Shown here piece after piece: positions 50,352 through 62,826 of a DNA stretch of 64,000 bases. The stretch's first letter is position 1; every line of letters starts with the position of its first letter. The notes below the pieces were generated by a model that worked only from the letters and a program-made list of their open reading frames with translations, was not told the DNA's origin and made no database searches. Source of the DNA: Pterobdella sp. o SKG-2022 (Eukaryota > Annelida > Clitellata > Hirudinida > Piscicolidae); NCBI GenBank assembly GCA_964035795.1, contig OZ038321.1:21392283-21456282 (forward strand), written 5' to 3'. Position numbers and translations under genes: made by a program.

Positions 50352-53300
50352 TCACCAGGGAGGACAAGGGTCTGGGCAGTCCTGAACGTACGTTTCAAGC
50401 CGGCCTGTGCTCGTCTGCATCAGACTCGTGTACACTGTCAACTACATTATTGTCATTTGCATTGAATTACCAGTTTATAATTGAAATGGTGGTGAAAATA
50501 TCAAATCGCTATTTAATTTAAAGAAAAAATTACTTGACAGTTGATTCGGATTATTATAAAACTTAATATTTTGAACAAAGATTGGCATGTAACGTAAAGT
50601 CTACATACAAAACGCAATGGCATTAGTAATGATTGCAAAAAGACACCTTGTTCAGCATAGGCTTGGTGGAGAGAAGATCAAAGAGGGAAGCAAAAGAAAC
50701 GTTCTGTTATCATAGTTTATTATCACTATCAATATTCTTATATCTTCCTGAGATTTTTTTGCTAAGTAGAAAAAAATGAAAAAGAATTTTATAAAAGTAT
50801 TTAATTTTTGACAAAAATTAAATATTAGCAAATTTGTTCATTAAACATTTGAAATAGTTTGAATTCAAAAGCTCAGAAAACATCCTAAAAACCCACGAAA
50901 CAAAACAGCATATGAGTATCTAAACTCCCTATGCACCTTGGCCAAAAGTTGTTGCAGACAACTCAAAGCGGTGGTCCTTCTGTCATCATAGAAAGGAGGA
51001 TGGGTCCACCGGTCATAGTTTGTCTCGATCACAAAGAAGTACTTATCATCTGATCATGATTTCCATGTATTTAGCTGTATTGTGTGGCATTCTTTACTAA
51101 AGCAATACTTGCTTCATTTGAATATGTGTATATTTGACAAAAATAGTTGACATTATTGGAATTAATTTTTTGCTTTTAAAATAAATGGTTCAAAAAGAGT
51201 AAATAGGGTAATGGCCAAAGAAGGACAGAGAGATTAAGCTCTTTCAAAAATGTTTCCATTAATTTTAAAATTATTTATTTGTTCTTAATTTATATTAATT
51301 TTTTCTTCACTTCAGTTACTATAGAAACCAATAACTAAAATAGTCATATGCTAACGTTTTATGGTGCAGTAATATTTAGCCAAAATTCTAGCTTTTGTTT
51401 CTCAATAAATGTATTGGAAAATTTTTCAAATTTTTTGTTTTTGTTGAAAAAATTATTTTAAAAAACACATACGAAGTCTCTAAAAAGTTAAATAAGAAAA
51501 ACTTACAGAGAAAATTCACTTGAAACTAAAATGCCTCAAGTTTTAACGAAAGGAAATCATGCTGGTAATAATGAATCCTCTCTGGCTACATTCATGTAAG
51601 ACAGGGATTAAGCAAGGCTAACAATTTTAACCTCTTCCATTCCAAAAACGCATGCGTCAAAAAAATATTTTGAGATTATTTAAAATATAGCGCTACATGA
51701 AAATTGCGCTTGATGGCACCCTAAAATAATGAAAAAAATCAAATTAAACATTCCACCTTTACTTCCTGTGAGAGTTCTTTTCATAGAGTCATCCCCATTT
51801 GGTCGAAAATACAATTTATTGTCGTTTTGAGCAGATAATGCAAGGTTGCTGAAACTTGCCTTCCTTACACCTAACACCTTATTGTAGCTATTATCGGCAT
51901 CATGGGTTTGGCTGGAATGGTTGTAGCCTGGAGTGCCGATCAGCCACGTGTCTAGGGTCTGCAACCGAGACCTCGTTATCACACACGCCTGCAGTATTGT
52001 CATACTGATCAAGAAATCTGCAGCTATCATAGTCAATTATAAAGATTACGTTTTATATTGATATATTTAAATGCTTTTAAATGGATTTTTTCAATTCGCG
52101 AAAGAAACATTAAAACGATCGGAAAAATTAATTTTTCACATTTTACTAAATACTTGATTGGAACGGAAAGAAGTACTTTAAAAAAAAAATTTACAAAAGT
52201 AAAACCGAAACGATTATATTTTTAAAAAAGAAAAACAAAAAGCCAGTTTGATGTTATTTAATAAAAATGCGAAGCCTTTTGTGAAGCAATGTATTTAAAA
52301 AAAATAATAGCTTGAAAAAATTAAAAAAAAAAAACAAAAAAAAACAATAAATAGAAAAAAAAGTGAGGAAATAATTGATAAATAAAGATAGATAGATAAC
52401 CGAATAGATGAAAATCGTTAGCCTTGACAGGCCATTCATCTAGGAAAAGGACAATTTGATGTAGACTTGAGAAACTCACGGTAACCGTCCCAGCTTGCTA
52501 GACTACGACAGATGAAACTCGGATGTAAAAAGTGGGGCCAGGATTGCGCACACTGTACTCAACCTTAAAAATCCATTGCGCTGATTCAAAGGACCTGTCC
52601 ACGTTTTACCATAATTTTTTTTGCTAAAGATGGGTAAGGAGCAAAAACGGCAGATGAAGATGTCACTGGGAGTCACAATTTTAATCCTGCATGCAGGCGG
52701 TTCGGGATATTGGTCGTCTGGTGTTGACCCAGAGACGACAGCATCACCCGGCAGCACACTGAACGACCAAGAAGCTTTATCTGAGAACGCACTGCTTGCT
52801 CCACGCGGAGAGGAGTCTAGAAAAGGATGCTTAACCAAAGCTTGTCTCTCATCATCTTCCAGTTAGCTAGCCGCGGTCAATAAGCATCTTTTCATGCGGT
52901 CAAAAATCACTAAAGAAAGCAAGACTGCATCCACCTATAAAGCCACCAAAACGACGAAACTGGCATGCTGGAACATCAGAACCAATCTACAGTCGGCTAA
53001 AGTGAAAGCTGACTTCCAGGCCAAACTTAGAAACAACAGTTTCCCAGAAGATTCTTCTCCCGAAATACTCTGGAAAAACTGAAAACTACCATCCTGTAGA
53101 CGTCTAAAGTTCTTGCGTTTGCCACTTAAAGGAATATAGATTGGTTTGACAAAAACAATGAAAAGAACTATGAATTGTTAAGAAAGAAGAGGTCAGCCCA
53201 CCAGGCCTACATGGCTCACCCGTCTTGTCCTGTGAAAAAAGCTGGTTTTCGTCAAATCCACAATAACCTCCAGCTCAAGCTTCGAGTTATGCAAAACGAT

Positions 53301-56300
53301 TGGTGGATCAACCTCACAGTAAGAACTGAGCTGTGTGTTGATGATAGTGAAACCTCCAAAGCATTATATGACTCCACACATCAGACCCAGAGTCAGTTGT
53401 GCAGTGCAGATGAACAGGCACTCCTTCAAGACAAAACATCCATTTTGTTCCGTTGGTCTAAAGATTAGTAGGCTCTCTTCAATACTGATCGAGTTGTTCG
53501 AAACTCAGCACTACTCAGCATGCCTCAACTGCCAGCCAAAGTAAAAATTGATGAACCGCACACAATGCAGGAACTTACTAAAGCCAGAAAGAGAAGAAGA
53601 GTGGTAAGGCAAAAGAAGTTTATGAAATTTCACCTAAGCTTTGGAAAGATGAATGTCCAGCGCTACACAGCAAACTTGAACACCATGTCTGTTGTTGAGA
53701 ACAGAGCAAATTGCCAGAATTTGCAATGCAGTCATTATTACCTTATACAAAAACAATAGAAAAAAGTGACTACTCAAACTACTAGAAGATTAATCTTCAT
53801 TGCAGGCAAAATCTTTGCTCGTGTGCTCCTGGTAGATTAGTAACTATCATCGCAAAAGACCACTTCCCAAAAACTCAGTGTGGCTCAAGAGCCAACCAGG
53901 GTATCACAGACATGGTTTTTGTTCTCTGGTAGCTCCAAGAAAAAAAATAGAGATAGATAGAGAGATAGATATATAGATAGATAGACAGATAGATAGATAA
54001 ATGGACAGATAGATAGATATATAGATAGATAGATATTTAGATAGATAGATAACCTGATGGTTGTGAGGACCAGAGAGGATGAAGTAAACAGGTGCCAAGA
54101 GCTCCTTGCTGCTCAACAAAGTCTTCGCTTCTTCATATGAATTGCAGGTCTAGATATTAATTCAAACAATTTTGAAAAATTAACAAAAATTATATAAATT
54201 AAAAATAATGAAAAGTAAAATATTAACCATAACAAAAATAACAATAAAAAAAACAGACAAAATATTAAAGTAATGTGAATTGAAAGATCAATTAATTGAA
54301 GTTGAAGTAGCAATGATGATTTAAAATGATAATATCAATGAAAATAAATTAAACCAAATAATACTGATCAAACTAAAATAATGTTAGCTAGATGGCGTTA
54401 AAGTGAACGAATTTAACGATGAGTTGTTAAATATTCCAAAAAATCCTATGATTTGATAAAACTCAACTTGAATCATGTGAGTCAAGTATGTAATTGGTTT
54501 CGAGTAATTATCGAGCCAGGAAGTTGATTAACTATATCATGGTGGTCATAAAAGGTGAAATAAAAAAACATCACCAAAAGCATAATAGAACATATAATGT
54601 ATTTTTTATTACAAATACAGAAAAATTAAAAGAAAAACAACACTAAACCTCCATCATCTCTCTGGTGATGAACGAAGCCCAGTAGGCTTTATTATATCCC
54701 AGGAACCACTTGAAGAGACCCAGAAAGCCACCATCTTCATTAAACCTCTCATTGAGACTGAAGGCAAACGTTTGAGGCTTCACGCCCGTCAAAACGCCAA
54801 TAAACCCTGCAAAGTTGACGGATCTAAAAAGGGTCTTGCCCTGTTTGGTCCATTTCAAGTGGAATGTGGCGTTACGAAGAAGTTCAGATACGATCCATTT
54901 GTCTTTTTTCGTGTCCCAACTGTGTGGAAAGCAAGCAAGAAGGTGTGATTTGAGCAATAATTCAGATGGAAATAATTGATTAAGACATATTCAATCGTTG
55001 GAAATCTAAAATATATGAAGTAGCCTGAAAAACCCAATTGTAGTCTGAAAAAGACGGGTTTTCATTGAAACAAGCCACAAAGCTTGCTTGTTTGCTTGAA
55101 AACGCGTTCTCACAAAAAAATTGAAAATTTTTGTTTTAAAACAAGCCTTGTGGTTGTTTTGCAAAACCACAATATACATTTTTTCCAAAAACTAAGCAGG
55201 TTTATAGTCAATAATGTAGAAGATACCCCATGAATATTCCAAAATCCAAGTTCCTGGCATGAAATATGTTCCCTGATGGTGTTTATAGTAGGCTTCGAAT
55301 TAAAAATTTATAGACTTTAGTGTAGTCAGTAGCACTTTTTTCTTAATTGAAATAATCATAGAAAAAATATTGAGAGAAACTAATAAAACAGTAAAATCAT
55401 TTGAAACACATCATTACCATGGTCATCCCTGGCGACAACTGATGTGCACACAGTGAAAAACTCATAGAAGATGTTGTAAAAAAACAACTCTCCTGTGAAA
55501 GGTTATATTATATAATGTGACAAACCATCATTAAAATAAACAACTTCATCAATATAGGCTACACCACTTTAATCACCCTGTACATTATCCTATGGTGAAA
55601 TACATTGTGATGGATGACTTTAAGAGGTTTTTTGTCTTGGTTTCCAGCTTTGAAAATTCAATAATTGATGATTTTCGACGAAAAAAAAAACATATTTTAA
55701 ACAATTGCATCATATCCTAAAAAATAAATTTTGAAAAAAATGCGAGAACATATGAGTATAAGTATGAGGCTTATGAAGTCTCAGGCCACTTCTTATTCTA
55801 CTGCTGAGTTGTGCATCAATTTGAAGCGGTTATGACGGTGAAATAACTAGCTGTTTTTTAGAGCCAGCATGAGTTTCAAGCAGGGTTTTATGGCTGTATG
55901 TCCATACTAATACCAACTAATTCAAAGACTAGAAACTGGGTGTTTTTATCGAGACACCATCTTTAAAATCTCTATAATGAATTACAAATAATAATAATAA
56001 TATCCATATTAGATTATACTGCTGTAGGTGTCCCAGTAGCTTGGGTATACAGCAGTCGGCTAATACAACTACAAACTGAAATGAAATTAGAATTAACTAA
56101 TAAAAATACCCAATTTATTATTAAAAAAGGCTTATATGAAAGCATAGGAATCACATGAAAAATGGCAAATTAGTTTCATTGAACTGATGTGTTTGCTTCA
56201 TTCATATGCTTGCATTCTTATTTGTTAAACCTCATAGAAACAATGACCCGATTCAAACGGTTTGTAATTACTTATTGAACAAGATAGTCATATCAAACAC

Positions 56301-58772
56301 TCTACACATGCATTAGAGAAAAATAAAAAGTGAGCCTTTGCATGTAAGTATTAAATGAATACTGCAAATTATTTGAACACTAGAGGTAATTTTATCAAGT
56401 ACAAAGCTTCTCGTTTACAAAGTAACATTATCAAGTAATTACCTTTAGTGTTCAAATAATTTACAGTATTTACTTTGGCTAAAGAAGATTATTAAATGAA
56501 TGTTGAAAAAAGAACATTAAATGTGAGGAATTTTATAATTTATTTATTGAAATGAAAAAGCATTAATTTTTGATAAGTTGAGCCTTATCATAAAACGTTA
56601 GCCATGTTTCAAAATCCAAACTTACGCAGTTTTTCAGTTTTTCTCAATGACAGTTTTCAAAGACGTTGTATAGTTGTTCTTAACATCTTCAAGCATAGTT
56701 GAAAGTGTTACTTAGTAAACAAAAAGCTTTGTATAGATAGATAGATATCTTAATAAAATGATTTATTTTCTAAAATATACTCACGAGTTATGATAAGATT
56801 GTACTTATCAAAAATTTAGTTCAATGAAAACTGTTAACATGTTTTCTTCAAAAAATTTCTCATAAATCAAAAAGTATATTTTAATAAAGACATTGTATGT
56901 TTTCTCTGTTTTCATATTTCGCTAATGAATTGTGATAAGGTTTTACTTATAGAGAATTTCAACTAGTTTCTTAGATAAGTGTTTTAAAAAAATATTTGTT
57001 CATAATTTAAAGCAATTAAATGAAACTTAGTTTTCTTCAATAGAAAAAACCTATTTGAAAAAATTATAATGAAATCAAAATTGTCATGAAATTATAGCTT
57101 TTTAAATTAATGTATCATTTCATTTTTCTATTTCAAAAGTATAAAGCTTGAGAAAAACCTAAAAAAAAATAAAGACGACGGCATTGAGAAAAATTATATC
57201 TATCTAAAAATATAATTACATCTATATTCAGTTTATCAAATAGATACATAGTTACATATACAATAACCATAAAACAATAACTAGTGACAACAAAATATTT
57301 GATGAAATACTAAAACCGTCTAACCACATAAAAATGGGACTAAACAAAATTATGACTTGAAAAAAAAAATGTATATAATTAGAGTTACAAATTTAACAGC
57401 TTGAAAAAATTTGAACATGCTAAGAACAGCTTATATACAGTTGAAATTAGAGACAAACCCAGATTGATTTCAGCTGCCTCAGCATACCCCCTGATCTCGT
57501 CATTGTACGGGTGTGGGATTCTTTCAAGAAAGGTATCCTTTGGTTTGTTATGGGGTTGAATCTTGAAATTATTGTAGATTTTTCCATATATTGAATAAAT
57601 AATATATTGTCGTTTCAAAAATGGATTAAGTTCTGGGTTTATTCTTGGTTTTGTTCATATATTGAATTAATTTTTAATTACATATTACGATTATTGCCTG
57701 AAGATATCATCAAAGATTATACAAATACAATTAGATTTCCATTTATTAAGCATGAATAATATCTTAATTTACAGTCTCATTTACTGTATAATGAAATGAA
57801 TCTATGTGAAAACATGTTAAAATATTAAAAATATCTAGAATTTTTTACATCGATATTATGAATATCTACATCAAAATAGGTAAAAGTTAAAATGAAAACA
57901 CACTGCTGAATGAAAAAACAATTGATAAAACTATGAATATAAGCTAAATAAATATTTAATCTTTATAATTCCTGTAAATAACTATGAATTTAGTTAACTC
58001 TCAAATAGTATAATTATACATTATGTGTGGAAGAAAAAAACAATAATGAAATAATAATGATAAAATAACATCTAATTTTAATATTTTCACATCATTTGAC
58101 CCCAAAGTCCATAGAAATATTTCATCCATATATTATATACACAGCCCTTAAAAATAACACTCACTAATTGATTGTCAACAAAATCAATGAGGATCTGAGC
58201 ATGTTTTGAGATCTTCAACAAAACACTCTTCACTTCAGTGAGCAAGGCTTTAATCTGGGTGTCATTGTTAATATATACAACTTGAATTTAAAAACACATA
58301 AAAACCATAATTTATAAAAATTACAGTAGTTAACATGCTTTTTTAAGTTTTGAATGTATGAAATTTTTTTGTTGGTTGATATGACCACCTCATTTTTGTA
58401 TGCAGCTCCAACTTGAGACCACCTCTTGTTTGGAGGCAGATCTAAATTCAACTCGTATTCATTTTGAATTGTTCTGAAATTGTAAAAACTTTGAATAACC
58501 TATCAAAAAAAGGCTTGTAAAACTTTCAGTTTTGCAAATTTTTAAAATTCCAAACCTGTCTTTAGAAGGTGGATAAGTTCCTTTTTCACAAATCTGGAAT
58601 TTAGTTAGTGTTACTTTGAAAATATAAAATTAAACTTTTTAAATTGAAACTTTTCAATTCAATGCTAAATGTTGAATTTTGTTTGATGACTAACTTCAAA
58701 ACTTGAAAAACCTGGAATAAAAAAATAAATAAGCAAAAAGCATAAACATATCGATAATTGTAATTTTTCCAT
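50352..58772 (-). CDS. ASAH1: Acid ceramidase (N-acylsphingosine amidohydrolase)
   Basis: Thirteen exons: 58695-58772, 58556-58593, 58389-58473, 58165-58254, 57459-57561, 55418-55492, 55227-55272, 54649-54919, 54054-54149, 51763-51988, 50937-51049, 50647-50703, 50352-50441, summing to 1368 nt, 455 residues (human 395). The enzyme hydrolyses ceramide to sphingosine and fatty acid in lysosomes. It matures by self-cleavage before a nucleophilic cysteine. A hydrophobic signal peptide spans residues 1-22. Family motifs appear in order: [27 protein letters not shown] with the nucleophile Cys147, [70 protein letters not shown] and a terminal CPDPCPPW. The Cys, Arg, Asp, Glu, Asn and Arg of the Ntn-hydrolase site are all kept. 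About 58 residues encoded by exon 10 (roughly 313-370) are absent from the human enzyme. The exon 10 donor could also be 9 bp further on. Confidence 0.95.
51378..51490. repeat. Interspersed repeat A, decayed copy in acid ceramidase intron 10
   Basis: Only the middle (TCAATAAATGTAT) and the end (CATACGAAGTCTCTAAAAAG) match the family well; the opening hairpin is gone. Orientation is the same as in the other copies. Confidence 0.35.
52630..53945 (+). mobile_element. Broken non-LTR retrotransposon remnant in acid ceramidase intron 9
   Basis: The fragment lies antisense to the host gene and is less AT-rich. Pieces of a LINE polyprotein follow one another in different frames. The start of an endonuclease ([11 protein letters not shown], about 52940) is followed, apparently by internal deletion, by the linker KADFQAKL, then [22 protein letters not shown] and [11 protein letters not shown] (about 53280). 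Pre-polymerase sequence follows, then the first reverse transcriptase blocks ([20 protein letters not shown], about 53850-53920). It breaks off before the polymerase core and meets a GATA repeat. There are many stops and frameshifts. It is much older than the RTE copy at 5-8 kb and belongs to a different LINE family that I cannot name securely. Confidence 0.75.
53942..54050. repeat. (GATA)n microsatellite abutting an exon
   Basis: About 110 bp of GATA and AGAT units with some GACA and GATATAT variants. Its right end is 3 bp from the donor of acid ceramidase exon 9 (54054-54149), so on the transcribed strand the intron begins GTTATCTATCTATC. Confidence 0.9.
55996..56060. repeat. Interspersed repeat C with hairpin, acid ceramidase intron 5
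   Basis: TATACTGCTGTA (56015-56026) is inverted as TATACAGCAGTC (56046-56057) around a 19-bp loop, preceded by a short AAT run. The left part is shared with 8596-8640. Confidence 0.35.
56359..56470. mobile_element. Foldback element B2 (112 bp), acid ceramidase intron 5
   Basis: Terminal inverted repeats of 33 bp at 56359-56391 and 56438-56470 differ at two positions. The centre (ACAAAGCTTCTCGTTTACAA) closely matches the centre of the half-copy at 59361-59435 and resembles B1 in the BRE1 gene. It is non-coding and has the size and form of a MITE. Confidence 0.65.
56790..57005. repeat. Two adjacent repeat A copies, acid ceramidase intron 5
   Basis: GATAAGATTGTACTTATC (56792-56809) and GTGATAAGGTTTTACTTAT (about 56932-56950) each open a copy of the family. 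The first runs to about 56903 with a weak end block. The second is truncated after an AGATAAGTGTTT-like segment. Confidence 0.4.
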
Positions 58773-59360
58773 TGCTTTAATTGACTACTACGCCTTTTTT
58801 AGTCAACTGACCAAATGCTAGGTAAAAAACTAAAAGTAAACACTTTACTAGTATATAAATAATTTTTAATCAAATTTATTAAAACTGAATGTAAATTTTT
58901 TTGATAAGTCCAAAATAAATTTTAAGATCTAACATAAATTTGTATTCAAATTTTTTTTTTATTTGCAAAAAAAAAGTTTCTATAAAAAAAAAATTTGGTT
59001 TAGCACATTTTATTATAAAAAATAATTATATATAATTTTTTAATATTTTTTTATATAATTTTCATTATGTATGAAGTGGGACGTTGTGGGTGAATTTCCT
59101 GTACAAAGTACTTATTTTTTTAGATCGACTTTTAGTCACCCCATATTGGGGTTTCGTTAGCTCAACAGATGTTTCACTGGGCGCTACTCCTTGTGTATAT
59201 AATTGTCAGCCCGACTACAGACCTCATAATGACCCATCATGCCCACGCGAAAAAATTCATGCGAGTTTTATCTTTTTTAAAATATATTTTTAATTCGAAA
59301 CTTGACATTTTATGCAGTAATTACATGATTTAGTATTTTAATTTGAATATTTAATCACTG

Positions 59361-59435
59361 AAAATTATTTGAGCACTAAAGGTAATTTTATTAAGTACAA
59401 AGCTTTTCGTTAACAAAGTAACATTATCAAGTACG
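59361..59435. mobile_element. Foldback element B3, half copy
   Basis: It matches the left arm and centre of element B2 with about six differences (ATTATTTGAGCACTAAAGG, then AAGTACAAAGCTTTTCG). It stops at TATCAAGTAC without the right arm. Solo arms of this kind arise by deletion of a foldback copy. Confidence 0.55.
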
Positions 59436-61165
59436 TTAAAATTCCTATTTAATTATATAAAAAAATAATTACCATTTGTTTCTTCAAAGTTTTTATTCTT
59501 ATTAAATACCTATGTGGAATAGAACTTGAGTTTGATAGTAGAATGCTGGCTTCCTATATGATGTTTCGATGAATTTTAGACTTTATTTAAAGATATCGGA
59601 AAAAATTATTAACTTCAAAAGAGCCTTATTTTCACAAAAGATTTATTTTCGCATGCGCATTAATGGATCATCATATGGTCTGCGTAGCCTCTTGTTTTTT
59701 TTCGTTAGGTATGATTTTGTGTACTGATTTTTGGCATGATTATATATATATACAATCACAATTTTCTCACAAAATGTATACAATTTGTTCGTCTTTGAGG
59801 GTCTTGAAAATCCACCACTTTTAATTTTTGTACCGATGTTGTTTTCAGTCATTCAGTTTTTTAGTTATAAAGTGTATCTTCACAATTTGAAGCTTTAAAA
59901 AATCTACACCAAATCGTTGTAGCAACTTCGGTGAAAGCTGCTCTTTTTATTCCAGATATATTTTATACATTTATTCGATAATAGTGAACTAACATTTTGT
60001 GCAGACAGATACCCTCAAACACGTTTTACGGACACTTGATAAACTTTGACAAGCCTATCGAGCAAAACTTATGCAAAATTATTTAGAGCTATATAGTCTT
60101 AAAATATTTTTTATAAAAGTTCTAAGATGGTATTTAGAATGGTCTTCAAGCTCTGAGCTCATGTTTTTTAGGCATTGTTTTTTATCAACATATTGTATTA
60201 CTATGAAATTTTTTAAATGTTATCTGAAACCGACTGTAATTAACTTTGTTTGCTTTTCATCCAAAAACAATAATTTTTCAACACAATATACAAGCCTATG
60301 GATTCTAAAATCTTAAATGAAAAAACCTCAATATAAGTTTTGGGATGGTTTTTTGACACGTAAAGTCAACATTTATGCTTTTTAATGCTTTTTTATATAA
60401 CTTTAACAACAGAAACAGGCTCAAAACTCCCAGCTGTGTAGAAACATTTGAAGAACACGTATGAACTTTTTCAATACATGAATATTTAATTGAATATAAT
60501 ATAAAAAATTTTTTAATTTATTAAATTTTGGATCTTGGAACATTTTATGTGGTTATATTCAAACTGCTCAGAAAAAATCTTTTGGTTTGAAAATTTTTTG
60601 AAACATCAAATGTCATCAAATCTGCGATAAATGTTTATTATTCAAAAAATTTCAAATAACGAAATTTAAGTTTTTTTTAAAGAGACACTCATTTGAAAGA
60701 AAAACGTCTCGAATGGTGTTTAGAATCACCAAGACAACATTTCAAGCTTAAAATGTCTTTAAATATTTTAAAATCTTATGAAGAATTTTCTATTGAAATT
60801 TTTTCTCGTTATAATTCGAAACTCTATAGAAGTCATTCGAAAATCTTTTTCCGCTTTTTATACCCTTCATAAAATCCCATTGAAAGAGATGCAACTGAAT
60901 AAAAGATAGAAATTTCAAAGCAATGTTATTGAAACAAAAACATTATCATATGATTATTTATCATTGTCATCATTCACATCACTCGACATTGATCGCCACA
61001 TACATCATGCAAACTGGTTGTTTAAAACTGCAGATTCCAAATTTTGAGATAAATTGAAAACTCTGCTTAAACCTGATTATTTAATTTTATTTATAAAATT
61101 TAATTATTTATTAAAAATTTTTTTCTCAATTAAATTTTCATGTTTTTTTTATCAAAGTTCTAATT

Positions 61166-61345
61166 TATATTAATGCAATGTTTGAAAAAGCATATAAACA
61201 ATATACAAATGAAACAATTTTCATTTTCACCAATGTATCATTTGTATATTGTTTATAAACAATATACAAATGATACATTTTTCATTTTCACCAATGTATC
61301 ATTTGTATATTGTTTATATGCTTGTTCAAACATTGCATTAATATA
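61166..61345. repeat. 180-bp compound palindrome, duplicated hairpin
   Basis: The outer arms (TATATTAATGCAATGTTTGA and its complement, continuing inward through the AAACAATATACAAATGA block) are symmetric about 61255/61256. Each half is itself a hairpin whose loop (TTTTCATTTTCACC) has the same orientation in both halves. The structure is therefore two tandem hairpin units inside a larger inverted repeat. Outside the loops I count two mismatches between the arms. It is non-coding. Confidence 0.9.
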
Positions 61346-62826
61346 TTTTCATGTTTATCGCCCATGTTCGTAAAAAATCAAGATTTCACCAGCGGTTCCA
61401 AATGCCGAGCGAAAAAAAAATTATTTAAGGCATAAAAGGCGATTTCAATATAAAATAACCATTCAGCAAAATTTGAAAATGAAATTGTGTTGAGGAATGA
61501 AATAGTAAGACACATTAAGTCTTTTATTTCCTCAAAAATCACCATTAACTTATTATAGTTTTATGCAAAGGCATTTAGTGCAATAAAATTGAATTATTCA
61601 TTACCATATAACACCTAGTGTCTTCCCACTACGTGTTCATTGCAATAAAAGTTTAGATTTTTGACAAACTGCTCACGGCTTGTTATAAAATTACGATTGT
61701 TTAGTTTTTATAATCTTTGAACTTACAAAAGTCTAATTATTTTTTCTTGTTCTATATTTATTCCCTATATCTAGTTTCTGGTACAAAAGGCATAATGTGA
61801 AATGACCCAGCGTATGTTCTCGAAGCTTTGAACATGAGACTGATTTCAATTTTATCTTTTTTTATACTAAATCAAACTTTTCTGTTTCAATAATAAACAT
61901 TTTTCATGTTAATTTTTCTTCAAAACTCAAAATAACTTTTTAACCAAGTTTCAAGCATTCAATCACAATGTGAAAATTGTTTTTTTGTGAATTATTTTAT
62001 ATTGGCTACAAATCTCCAATAATTATTTGATCTAGTAAGGTCTTATTGGCGTGAATACTGGTTAACTCCCTTAAAATAAAACTCACCATTTCAAATATGA
62101 AATTAATAAAAACAACGAATAAACATCAAAAAGACATTGTCTTTTTGATCACATTTTTCGTGAAAATACCTTTGAAACAAACGTTGCTTATTTGACTTGT
62201 GTGCTAATAAAATTACAACAGAATGTACCAACTTTAGCTCATATTTTTGAATTTATTTCTTCGTATTTATTGAAAATATTTCGAAAATAGAAAATTTCAA
62301 TCCTTTATTGAAAAAAATAATAATTTATTCAATGGAACAACTAAAATTTCAAGGAATTTCAAATAACTGTCACATGAAAATCTATTATAAAGAATTCAAA
62401 CAAAAAATGAACATATTTCTGTGAAAAAAATAAATAAACAGATGGAATTTCATTGAGTTTCAAATAAGGTAAAAATCTCCACAAGGAACAAAATAGAGTA
62501 TGGATAGCAAGTTTTCAATACCAGGTAGCAAAAATAATGCAAATGATTTTAAATTAGAATAGATTTCCTAAATAGCCACTTGAATAGAAAAACTCTTTTA
62601 CAAATGTCTAAAATGAGTTTTTCACGTATGTATTGTTTCCAATTATAACAACATTATACAACCTTTGAACAAAATGACCAAAACTTAATAACAAATATTA
62701 ACTACTCTGTATTGAGACAAACTTTTAGAAATAAATTTTCTAAAAGTTCAAATTTTATGCTGATGATGATGTAGCACAATAGAAAGTAAAATATACCCAA
62801 TTAAATGATGTTGGAACCATATGAAA

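Larger units (their letters stand above)
55493..57458 (-). other. Acid ceramidase intron 5 (2 kb), repeat-bearing
   Basis: The intron holds repeat C (55996-56060), foldback element B2 (56359-56470) and two repeat A copies (56790-57005). The remainder is AT-rich sequence without coding signal. Confidence 0.7.
58773..62826. other. Intergenic interval between acid ceramidase and the Kir gene
   Basis: This contains the acid ceramidase promoter, the half foldback copy at 59361-59435 and the compound palindrome at 61166-61345. A richer patch at 59120-59265 has a plus-strand open frame with three cysteines that I do not recognise. The remainder is AT-rich and without signal. Confidence 0.5.

Noticed and set aside
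51680..52036. A 118-codon minus-strand frame starting with ATG and a hydrophobic stretch that looks like a signal peptide
   Set aside because: The downstream part is acid ceramidase exon 10. The apparent N-terminus lies upstream of the splice acceptor (CTGCAG/GCGTGT) and is intron sequence.
53904..54119. Ser/Ile/Tyr-repeat frame on the minus strand
   Set aside because: Translation of the GATA microsatellite read through into the edge of acid ceramidase exon 9, not a separate gene.
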